From contig NZ_JAJSAP010000005.1 of NCBI RefSeq assembly GCF_021729035.1, positions 124,001 to 188,000 of the forward strand: a stretch of 64,000 nt of DNA, in the 5' to 3' direction. Below, piece by piece: positions 56,988 through 64,000 of this stretch (position 1 is the stretch's first letter; each line of letters starts with the position of its first letter). The notes beneath the pieces are model-generated. The model was not told where the DNA came from. It made no database searches and worked only from the letters and a program-made list of their open reading frames with translations. The position numbers and the translations under genes were made by a program. Source of the stretch: Microbulbifer sediminum. GTDB lineage: Bacteria > Pseudomonadota > Gammaproteobacteria > Pseudomonadales > Cellvibrionaceae.

Positions 56988-57542
56988 ATGAAATACCGCC
57001 ATGTCAGCTTCTTCATCGCCTCCCTGCTGCTCACAGGCTGCGAGGCGCCGCAGAGATTCGAGATGCCGCAGATATTCTCCTCTCCTGGTAGTGAGGGGCA
57101 GTGGGAAAAATACGACACCTTTAACTTCGTGCCGTCGGGGGGCAGTGATGGCCGCGTGGTGTCGATCCTTCATGCAGAGGTTTCGCGGCAGATGAACGCG
57201 CGCGGCATGAAGCGCAGCCGCAACCCGGATGTCCTGGTCAATATCGCGGTACACGCGAGACAGCGATCGAAAACGCGAGTCGGGACCACCGGCTTCGCCG
57301 CGGCACGCTATCCGTTTTTACAGGAGTATTACCGCGAACTTTCGGAAAAGCACGTGACCGACATCGATGGGGAAACCGAGGGCCGGCTGACCATCGACGT
57401 GCTCGATGTAGAACAGGGCGAGATGGTCTGGCGCGGCCGGACCGGGGGCCGCATCACCACATCGATGATGCAGGAACCGGAGGAGACGTTGGCCACGGCG
57501 GTGGATGAGATTTTCCGGGAGTTCCCGAAAGCCGGGGGCTGA
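56988..57542 (+). CDS. DUF4136 lipoprotein
   Basis: A 184-residue exported lipoprotein with signal MKYRHVSFFIASLLLTGC and lipobox Cys at residue 18. The rest matches the DUF4136 pattern: YDTFNFVPSG near the start, HAEVSRQMNARGMKRSRNPD in the middle (mixed alpha-beta), then GRLTIDVLDVEQGEMVWRGR and the ETLATAVDEIFREFP end. These proteins are outer-membrane or periplasmic and of unknown role. ATG at 56988 is preferred because it opens the signal peptide. Confidence 0.85.
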   Translation: MKYRHVSFFIASLLLTGCEAPQRFEMPQIFSSPGSEGQWEKYDTFNFVPSGGSDGRVVSILHAEVSRQMNARGMKRSRNPDVLVNIAVHARQRSKTRVGTTGFAAARYPFLQEYYRELSEKHVTDIDGETEGRLTIDVLDVEQGEMVWRGRTGGRITTSMMQEPEETLATAVDEIFREFPKAGG

Positions 57543-57586
57543 TCACCGGGGGTCGGGCCACCGGATAAGACGCGCCCCGGGATGTA

Positions 57587-59113
57587 TCAGACCTTTACCA
57601 TCGGCCGGCCTTCCCGGCTCCAGAGCACGTGATACTTCTCATTTTCCGGACGGTCAGTACGGGAAAACGTATGGGCACCAAAGAAGTCCCGCTGTGCCTG
57701 CAGCAGATTGGCAGGCAGGGATTCGCGGCGGAAGGCATCGTAGTAGTTCAATGCGGATGAGAGCGCCGGTACCGGAATGCCCCGCAGGCTGGCATCCGCC
57801 ACCGCCTGGCGCCAGTTGCCCTGGTTGGCCGCAATCTGCTCGATAAAGAAATCGTCCAGCAGCAGGTTGGACAGCTTGTGGTCGCGCTCGTAGGCATCAC
57901 TGATCGACTGCAGGAAGACCGCCCGGATAATGCAGCCGGCGCGCCAGATGCGGGCAATCTCGGCGAAGTTCAGCTGCCACCCCTGTTCACGTGCCGCCAG
58001 CTTCATCAGGTCGAAGCCCTGGGCGTAGATACAGATCTTGGCGCAGTACATGGCATCGTGCAGCTGGGCAATCACGTTCTCCCGCTGGTCGGCTGGCACC
58101 GGACTCACTTCCGGGCCCAGCAGTTTTTTTGCCGCCCGCGTACGCAGTACCTTGCGTGTGGACAGGGAACGCGCAAAAACCGCCTCGGCAATACTGGGGG
58201 CAGGACACCCTACCTCGAGACTGCTCACCGCCGTCCACAGCCCGGTGCCCTTCTGGCCGGCACGGTCCAGGATCACGTCCACCAGCGGCTGGCTGGTCTC
58301 TGCGTCGACGGTGGCCAGTACTTCCGCGCTGATATCAATCAGGTAGCTGTTGAGTGGTCCCCTGTTCCACTCGCGGAATACCGCCGCAATCTCGGTGGGG
58401 GTCATATCCAGGGCGCTGCGCATCACGTCATACGCTTCGCAGATCAACTGCATGTCGGCGTACTCGATGCCATTGTGCACCATCTTCACGTAATGCCCCG
58501 AGCCAATGGGGCCAATATAGGCGGCGCAGGGTTCGCCTTCCTTGACCGGGTTGCCGGGCTCGAAGCGCTCGATTGGCTGGCCGCTTTCCGGATCCACTTT
58601 GGCGGCCATGGCGTGCCAGACCGGCTCGATCCGGGCCCAGGCATAGGGGTCGCCACTGGGCATCAGGGACGGCCCGAAACGGGCCCCCACCTCACCGCCG
58701 GACACGGCGGTGGTAAAGAAGATCAGGCGTCCCTCGTAGCGCTTGCAGCGCTCGACGGAGTCGGTCCAAAGGCTGTTACCGGTGTCCACCACGATATCGT
58801 CAGCCTTGAGGCCGGCATCCAGTAACTTGTTGCAGACATCGTCGACCGGGGCGCCCGCGGGAACCGACAGGATCACCAGGTGCGGCGCCTTCACCCGTGC
58901 CAGCAGCTCAGTGTAGGAGTTGCAGGTCTCGATTCGCGCCGGCTGGCTTCCCCGCTCCAGCCGGTCCTGCTCCAGCAGGGCTTCGAGGCGACTGTGGTCC
59001 AGGTCAAAGGCACAGACCCGGTAGCCGTTATCGGCCAGGTTCAGGATCAGGTTCTTACCCATCACCCCCGCGCCAATAAAACCAATGTCGCACAGTGAGT
59101 CGGTATCAGCCAT
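57587..59113 (-). CDS. gnd: 6-phosphogluconate dehydrogenase (decarboxylating)
   Basis: A 508-residue enzyme with a Rossmann N terminus, IGFIGAGVMGKNLILNLADN, and the substrate-binding VSGGEVGARFGPSLMPSG and IGSGHYVKMVHNGIEYADMQ segments. The signature of the second domain is ILDRAGQKGTGLWTAVSSLE-like VILDRAGQKGTGLWTA. It oxidises 6-phosphogluconate to ribulose 5-phosphate with NADP and releases CO2, in the pentose phosphate pathway. Long form. GGAG precedes the ATG; the upstream frame to 59293 is non-coding. No zwf or pgl is in this window. Confidence 0.95.
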   Translation of the reverse strand: MADTDSLCDIGFIGAGVMGKNLILNLADNGYRVCAFDLDHSRLEALLEQDRLERGSQPARIETCNSYTELLARVKAPHLVILSVPAGAPVDDVCNKLLDAGLKADDIVVDTGNSLWTDSVERCKRYEGRLIFFTTAVSGGEVGARFGPSLMPSGDPYAWARIEPVWHAMAAKVDPESGQPIERFEPGNPVKEGEPCAAYIGPIGSGHYVKMVHNGIEYADMQLICEAYDVMRSALDMTPTEIAAVFREWNRGPLNSYLIDISAEVLATVDAETSQPLVDVILDRAGQKGTGLWTAVSSLEVGCPAPSIAEAVFARSLSTRKVLRTRAAKKLLGPEVSPVPADQRENVIAQLHDAMYCAKICIYAQGFDLMKLAAREQGWQLNFAEIARIWRAGCIIRAVFLQSISDAYERDHKLSNLLLDDFFIEQIAANQGNWRQAVADASLRGIPVPALSSALNYYDAFRRESLPANLLQAQRDFFGAHTFSRTDRPENEKYHVLWSREGRPMVKV

Positions 59114-59407
59114 GGATCGCTCCGGAAATCGTGAAAATGAAGCCTGGCGGGCGCCAGATTGGGCGCGAAGTATAACAACACGCCGGCGTGACCGGGAGGC
59201 CAGCTTGCCACCCATACCGACCCACTTGCGGGCAAAACCACCGGACAGAGTATTCTGCTGAAAAGATAGCAAGTTACAGACATTGCCTCTCATGATGGTG
59301 TCAATTCAGGTACCATACCCCGGCCCAACAGACACATCAGACTGGCAGGCAATGGGGCTTGAATGGCCCCAGGCCTGCCAGGGACAGACAAGAACCCACG
59401 GAGCCCC

Positions 59408-59713
59408 ATGGACAAGCAGGCACTGATCGAATTCTATCTTGCGCACCAGTGGCTGGTGCTGCCGATGTTTATCCTCCTGGTCATCGGCGTGGCACTGCTC
59501 TGGTTCGGCGGGCTGATCGCGGCCCTGGTCGCTCTGGGAAACAGGCAGTGGTTCTGGGGCATTCCCACTATCATCCTGGGCCCGTTTACCGGCCTGCCCT
59601 ATGCCCTGCGCTACCCCGGGCGCGCGGAATACGCCAGGAGCCTGATGTTGCGCGGGCTTGCGCTGGCACTGGTTTCCCTGACCATCCTGTTGTTGATCTG
59701 GCTATTCGCCTGA
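59408..59713 (+). CDS. small inner-membrane protein, function unknown
   Basis: A 101-residue protein with three hydrophobic helices, LVLPMFILLVIGVALLWFGG, then the VALGNRQWFWGIPTIILGPF loop and ALALVSLTILLLIWLFA. No charged catalytic pattern is present. I recognise no named family. It is upstream of an exported hydrolase gene (119 bp gap). The ATG at 59408 is preferred as the first Met before helix 1. Confidence 0.65.
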   Translation: MDKQALIEFYLAHQWLVLPMFILLVIGVALLWFGGLIAALVALGNRQWFWGIPTIILGPFTGLPYALRYPGRAEYARSLMLRGLALALVSLTILLLIWLFA

Positions 59714-59832
59714 ACCCGGCGAGAGAGTCAGCAACCCTCAATGTAATCATCTGTAATGCCGTGCGCTATTGGCAGTCCAGGCATGATGGTAGTCTCGGCG
59801 GGTTTCTATGGAAAAGAACAGGTCGAGTCACT

Positions 59833-60957
59833 ATGGCCCCCATGTCCCAGCAGTTGTCCCGCATCCTTTTATTGCTCTCCTTATTCCTGGGTCCCGGAAT
59901 AGAGGCAGCAACGCTGCCCGGTGGTGAACAGTCGCCGCGTTACATTTGCCCGCCGTGCAAACACGAGGAAAGCCTGTTCCAGGCCAGCAGCGTCACTGAA
60001 GCCGGCGCATGTAAAGTATGTGGCATGCAACTGGTGGAAAAGCCCCTGGGGCCGGGGAGTGACGGTTTGGCGCTTCACGAGGGTTCCGGCAGTTTCCTGA
60101 TCGACAGTAACACTCCCGACGCCTACCCCCTGGCGATCTTCTACCACCGCCCGGAGAACCTGCGTGAGGATGCGCCGGTGGTGATTGTTATCCCGGGGGC
60201 CGGCCGCAACGCCTGGCGCTACCGGGATACCTGGGTGGACGCTGCGGAGAAGTATGGCGCACTGGTACTGGTCCCGCATTACTCGGAAACCTACTACCCG
60301 GAATTCTGGAATTACAATATTGCGGGCATGATCGACAATGTTCGTATCAACGAAACGCGCACCCGTGTAGAAAGTTACGATATTAACCGGGTGCCGGATA
60401 CCTGGCTGTTTAACGATTTCGACAAGATCTTCGACGTTGCCGTTGAAGCACTGGGCCTGAGTACCAATGCATACGACCTCTTCGGCCATTCCGCCGGCGG
60501 GCAGGTCCTGCATCGTTTTGCCCTGTTTGCCGGCGACAGCAAAGCCAGGCGAATCCTCGCCAGCAACTCCGGCTGGTACACCGCGCCCCGTTTCGACAAG
60601 CCGTTTCCCTACGGCATAGGCAGCGATATGCTGGACAGGGCCCAACTGAAAAAGGCCTTCAGCAGGGAACTGGTGGTCTTCCTCGGAGAGCTGGATAACG
60701 CCGATGAATCCCGTGGCCACCTGGTGCGCACGCCAGAGATCGACTGGCAGGGGGAACATCGCCTGTCGCGGGGGCAGTATTTCTTCGCCCAGGCGCAGGA
60801 ACGGGCCGATGAGCTGGACACAGACCTTCGCTGGAAACTAAAGGTCATCACCGGGGTTGGGCACGATTATACAGCCATGGGAGAGGCGGCAGCCGCTTAC
60901 CTCTATGCCGGGAAGGAAAGCCACCAGGCTGGCCCCGGGGCCAGCCATCGCCGATAG
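59833..60957 (+). CDS. exported alpha/beta hydrolase with N-terminal four-cysteine zinc-ribbon-like segment
   Basis: A 374-residue secreted protein. Signal peptide up to about residue 25 (GIEAATLPG). Residues 39-63 have Cys pairs C-P-P-C and C-K-V-C with CGMQLVEK after them, like the heavy-metal-binding domain seen in metal efflux proteins (CPMH...CPxCGM). The hydrolase core follows: VIVIPGAGRNAWRYRDTW (oxyanion loop), AYDLFGHSAGGQVLHRFALF with the nucleophile Ser220, and HDYTAMGE with the catalytic His. Substrate unknown. The C terminus reads into a remnant of an enoyl-CoA hydratase gene. ATG 59842 is an alternative. Confidence 0.75.
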   Translation: MAPMSQQLSRILLLLSLFLGPGIEAATLPGGEQSPRYICPPCKHEESLFQASSVTEAGACKVCGMQLVEKPLGPGSDGLALHEGSGSFLIDSNTPDAYPLAIFYHRPENLREDAPVVIVIPGAGRNAWRYRDTWVDAAEKYGALVLVPHYSETYYPEFWNYNIAGMIDNVRINETRTRVESYDINRVPDTWLFNDFDKIFDVAVEALGLSTNAYDLFGHSAGGQVLHRFALFAGDSKARRILASNSGWYTAPRFDKPFPYGIGSDMLDRAQLKKAFSRELVVFLGELDNADESRGHLVRTPEIDWQGEHRLSRGQYFFAQAQERADELDTDLRWKLKVITGVGHDYTAMGEAAAAYLYAGKESHQAGPGASHRR

Positions 60958-60971
60958 TCCGCACCGGCTCG

Positions 60972-61169
60972 TCAATTGTCGCCACCGCTGGTAAATACTG
61001 CGACCCGCAGGCGCTCATCAACGGCAAAACCTAAAACCGCTTCCCGCAATGCCGTGGCCGTTATCCTGTCCACCCCGTCGCACCTTTCCGGGCGACGGAC
61101 AATGATCATAGGGATGTCACCCTCAGCGCCGGTGCAGACCGGAGCTTCACCGGATATCCCCCTCTCCAT
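60972..61169 (-). pseudogene. enoyl-CoA hydratase N-terminal fragment
   Basis: Reading the minus strand from 61169, the frame gives about 65 residues of the crotonase start: MIIVRRPERCDGVDRITATA, then LREAVLGFAVDERLRVAVFT and SGGDN. This corresponds to the N-terminal third, ending exactly where the family has the oxyanion-hole FCAG motif; here a TGA follows, then RAGAD in the same frame. No downstream catalytic Glu region is left, because the neighbouring hydrolase gene ends there. Probable deletion relic. Confidence 0.6.
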
Positions 61170-61309
61170 GCTCGAGTACTGACTTCCGGTCCATCTTATT
61201 CGCCGCAGGCCGGCATGCACGCCCATTCCATCACTGTGACGCCGTTGTGGGGAGCCTACAATCTCCCGGTAATGAACCGTTTTGGCCGCAAGTTGTGAGT
61301 GCCGCAACA

Positions 61310-62647
61310 ATGCCCAGGATTGACGCCCAAAGAACGCTCGAGCAGGTAAATGCTGCTTCCCTGCCCCTCGCGGGCAATGATACTGATCTCGATCCCCTGC
61401 TACGCAAAGCCGCCGGCCGGAGTGTCATCCTGCTTGGTGAGGCCAGCCACGGCACCCATGACTTCTATTCGATGCGAGCGGACATCACCCGTCGCCTGAT
61501 CGAAGAGCAGGGCCTCGACGGGATCGTGATCGAAGGTGACTGGCCGGATGTCTACCGGATCAATCGCTTTATCCGTGACGAGGATGGCGATACCAGCGCC
61601 CGCGCCGCACTTGGGGACTTCGAGCGCTTTCCGCTCTGGATGTGGCGCAATACCGTGATCGAACCTTTTATCGACTGGCTGCGGGACTGGAACCGCGCAC
61701 ATGCACCGGAAGAGCAGGTGGGCATCTACGGCATGGATCTCTACAGCATGTATCGCTCCGCCGATGCAGTGATTGCCTACCTGGAGCAGGTGGATCCAGC
61801 CGCAGCTCAGCGGGCGCGGGAGCGCTATGCATGCCTGGACCAGCACGGCGATCCCCAGCGCTACGGCTACCAGGCTGCCATGGGACTGAGTGAATCCTGC
61901 CAGAAGGCAGCGATCGAACAGTTGCTGGAAATGCTGCAGGCACACAACCAGTTGCTGCAACGGAATGGCTTGCGCGGAGAGGACGAACTCTTTTATGCCG
62001 AGCGCAATGCGCGGGTGGTCCACCACGCCGAGGCCTACTACCGGGGCATGTTCTTCGCCGGCGTCAACACCTGGAACCTGCGCGACCGGCATATGGTCGA
62101 CACCCTGCTGGACCTTCGCCACCACCTAACCCAACAGCGTGATCGGCGGGCGCGCATAGCGGTCTGGGCCCACAATTCGCACCTGGGCGACGCCCGCGCA
62201 ACCGACGCAGCGCTACACGAAGAGGTAAACGTCGGCCAGCTGGTGCGCGAGAAACTGGGTGACGATGCGCTGCTGCTGGGATTCACCACCTATAAGGGCC
62301 ATGTGACAGCAGCGACCGACTGGGACCGGCCCGCAGAGCACCGCTGGGTGCGGCCGGCACTGGACGGCAGTATTGAGGCACTGTTCCACCGTGCAGAACG
62401 GAAACGGTTTTACCTCGACATGGCTTCACTGCCACCGGAAACCCTCGGCCATCCGCTCCTGGAGCGGGCCATCGGCGTCATCTACCGGCCGGAAACGGAG
62501 CGCCAGAGCCATTATTTTCGCACCCGGCTACAGCACCAGTTCGACGCAGTGATACACCTCGATGAGACGACCGCCCTGGAGCCGCTGGATATGACCGAGG
62601 GCTGGCAGGAGCGGGAGCCCCCGGAAACCTGGCCCTATGGCATCTGA
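61310..62647 (+). CDS. erythromycin esterase family protein
   Basis: A 445-residue protein of PF05139. The conserved N-terminal motif is ILLGEASHGTHDFYSMRADI (catalytic His and Glu region), followed by GIVIEGDWPDVYRINRFI, VGIYGMDLYSMYRSADAV and the AVWAHNSHLGDARAT motif. The family includes macrolide esterases EreA/EreB, but most members in environmental bacteria have no shown link to macrolides and may hydrolyse other lactones or serve unknown roles. Start at ATG 61310; a GTG at 61295 is possible. Confidence 0.88.
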   Translation: MPRIDAQRTLEQVNAASLPLAGNDTDLDPLLRKAAGRSVILLGEASHGTHDFYSMRADITRRLIEEQGLDGIVIEGDWPDVYRINRFIRDEDGDTSARAALGDFERFPLWMWRNTVIEPFIDWLRDWNRAHAPEEQVGIYGMDLYSMYRSADAVIAYLEQVDPAAAQRARERYACLDQHGDPQRYGYQAAMGLSESCQKAAIEQLLEMLQAHNQLLQRNGLRGEDELFYAERNARVVHHAEAYYRGMFFAGVNTWNLRDRHMVDTLLDLRHHLTQQRDRRARIAVWAHNSHLGDARATDAALHEEVNVGQLVREKLGDDALLLGFTTYKGHVTAATDWDRPAEHRWVRPALDGSIEALFHRAERKRFYLDMASLPPETLGHPLLERAIGVIYRPETERQSHYFRTRLQHQFDAVIHLDETTALEPLDMTEGWQEREPPETWPYGI

Positions 62648-62673
62648 ACCCGGCCCCGCCTCGCCATGGCCGA

Positions 62674-63969
62674 TCAGAAATCGCGACTATCGTGCCTGAA
62701 CACCTGCCCATCTTTCATTACGAAATTAACCCGTTCCATCACGCTGATGTCCTCCAGCGGATTCCCCGGCACTGCCACCATGTCTGCCAGTTTGCCCGCG
62801 CGGATACTGCCCAGCCTCGCCTCCTGCCCCAGCAGCCTGGCGGAATTGATGGTGGCTGCCTGCAGCGCCTGCAGCGGCGTCATGCCGAATTCCACCATAC
62901 GCGAAAACTGGCGCGCATTCTGGCCATGGGGGTAGACGGAGGCATCGGAACCAAAAACCATCCTCACCCCGGCTTCCACTGCCTCGCGGAAGCTCTCGCG
63001 CTGGCGGCCACCGACTTTGCGCTCCTTCTCGAGGCTCTCCGGGAGGATACCGGCCCTTTCCCCCTCCGAGAGAATATATTCAGTGACGTAGATATCCATG
63101 GACAGGACAGTGTCATTTTTCTTTGCCAGCCGGATTGCCTCGCGATCGAGGAAACTGGCGTGCTCGATGGAGTCCACACCGGCACGGATGGCCGCCTTGA
63201 TCCCTTCGGTGCCGTGGGCATGGGCAGCTACGATTGCACCGCGCCTGTGGGCCTCAATCACCGCCGCCCGCATTTCCTCCCCCGTCAGCTGCTGGGCACC
63301 GGGTTCGGTATTTTTGGACAATACGCCACCGGTAGCGCACATCTTTATCAGGTCAGCGCCATACTTGAAGTTCTCCCGCACCTTGGCCCGCACCGCCCAT
63401 GGACCATCGGCGACACCTTTCCCGCGGGCCTCGTACTCATGGGTTAACAGGTTGTTGTCACAGTGCCCCCCGGTGATCCCGATTGCCGGGCCGGATACAA
63501 ACAGTCGCGGCCCGGGCACGTCACCGTCATTGATAGCATCGCGCAGCGCAATATCCGCGTATCCGGACGCCCCCAGGTTGCGCATGGTGGTAAAGCCGGC
63601 TCTGAGCGAAGTGCGCGCGTTCTTCACCCCGGTGATCGCCGCACGCTCGGATGTCACTGCCAGGCGCCGGTAACCGTGCTGGTCGGAGGACCCTGTCAGG
63701 TGCACATGCATATCCATCAGGCCCGGCACCAGGGTCATGCCAGCCAACGCCAGTGCTCCCTCCGGGACCTGGGCATTGGCCTCGACCGACACGATTCTGT
63801 CGCCATCGACAGCCACGAGCGGGGATTCAATGACCGCTCCACTCTCCACATCGATCAGGCGATCCGCTGTGATATAGGTAACGGCCATCGAGGCCTGGGC
63901 GAAGATGGCACTGCCGACGCCCAGCAGGATGGCCATGAGGGATTTCCTATTGTTGGTTTTACGATGCAT
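62674..63969 (-). CDS. exported amidohydrolase, paralogue of the gene at 38395-39726
   Basis: A 431-residue secreted amidohydrolase with signal peptide ending QASMAV. Metal motifs match the binuclear set: DMHVHL, LIKMCATGGV, VAAHAHGTEG, SIEHASFLD and FGSDASV. Like its paralogue, it belongs with the imidazolonepropionase-like dipeptidases. Both contain the GPLxxxNPLEDI-type C terminus (AVPGNPLEDISVMERV against [16 protein letters not shown]), so they arose by duplication. A strong AGGAGAAGGA site precedes the ATG. Substrate not predictable; a peptide or carboxypeptidase role is inferred. Confidence 0.86.
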   Translation of the reverse strand: MHRKTNNRKSLMAILLGVGSAIFAQASMAVTYITADRLIDVESGAVIESPLVAVDGDRIVSVEANAQVPEGALALAGMTLVPGLMDMHVHLTGSSDQHGYRRLAVTSERAAITGVKNARTSLRAGFTTMRNLGASGYADIALRDAINDGDVPGPRLFVSGPAIGITGGHCDNNLLTHEYEARGKGVADGPWAVRAKVRENFKYGADLIKMCATGGVLSKNTEPGAQQLTGEEMRAAVIEAHRRGAIVAAHAHGTEGIKAAIRAGVDSIEHASFLDREAIRLAKKNDTVLSMDIYVTEYILSEGERAGILPESLEKERKVGGRQRESFREAVEAGVRMVFGSDASVYPHGQNARQFSRMVEFGMTPLQALQAATINSARLLGQEARLGSIRAGKLADMVAVPGNPLEDISVMERVNFVMKDGQVFRHDSRDF

Positions 63970-64000
63970 TCCTTCTCCTAATGGGTTCGATTGCAGTTGG

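Noticed and set aside
61310..62647. A macrolide resistance gene
   Set aside because: It belongs to the erythromycin esterase family, but family membership alone does not show macrolide hydrolysis and there is no mobile element around it.

Overview
The window looks like chromosomal DNA of a GC-rich, Gram-negative marine-type gammaproteobacterium. The clade is suggested by an RpoS-like sigma factor end, RdgC, RNase II, RimK, PagL- and OmpW-type outer-membrane proteins, an OprO/P porin and two TonB-dependent receptors. A Microbulbifer/Cellvibrionales-like host is my best guess, but that is inference. I saw no rRNA, tRNA, CRISPR array, intact insertion sequence or prophage.

Layout. 0-17.8 kb is envelope and central metabolism: the end of a sigma factor, a PagL-like lipid A deacylase, two convergent glycosyltransferases, a TraB/GumN protein, an OprO/P porin, and a giant fused indolepyruvate ferredoxin oxidoreductase divergent from an Lrp regulator. 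A small AT-rich scar with gene remnants follows (10.2-11.4 kb). Next come a shikimate kinase homologue and a surface-glycan group: acyltransferase, methyltransferase, and a tightly coupled glycosyltransferase-methyltransferase-toroid protein operon. An OmpW-like protein closes the region.

18.0-32.5 kb is the most coherent block, nine genes on the minus strand. It holds two cyanophycinases (one with an in-frame stop), a TonB-dependent receptor, a YfcC-type transporter, an isoaspartyl dipeptidase homologue, a GlxA/AraC regulator, aspartate ammonia-lyase, a SpuC-like putrescine aminotransferase and a PuuA-like glutamine-synthetase homologue. Read together they could take an external Asp-Arg polymer (cyanophycin) or its beta-aspartyl dipeptides to aspartate and arginine, then fumarate, ammonia and polyamine breakdown products. 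No cyanophycin synthetase is visible, so this would be scavenging rather than storage.

32.7-48 kb is mixed: a patatin-GntR-DUF6122-like operon, glyoxalase, a kynureninase-like PLP enzyme, SIMPL lipoprotein, an amidohydrolase, a glutathione S-transferase, an MscS channel, a RimK ligase fused to an RCK_C-like domain, an M16 protease with a ten-copy heptanucleotide repeat just upstream, and leucine dehydrogenase. 48-64 kb has RNase II, PepD, a YugP-like protease, a second TonB receptor, RdgC, a DUF4136 lipoprotein, 6-phosphogluconate dehydrogenase, an exported alpha/beta hydrolase with a zinc-ribbon-like N terminus, an enoyl-CoA hydratase remnant, an erythromycin-esterase-family protein and a second amidohydrolase paralogous to the first.
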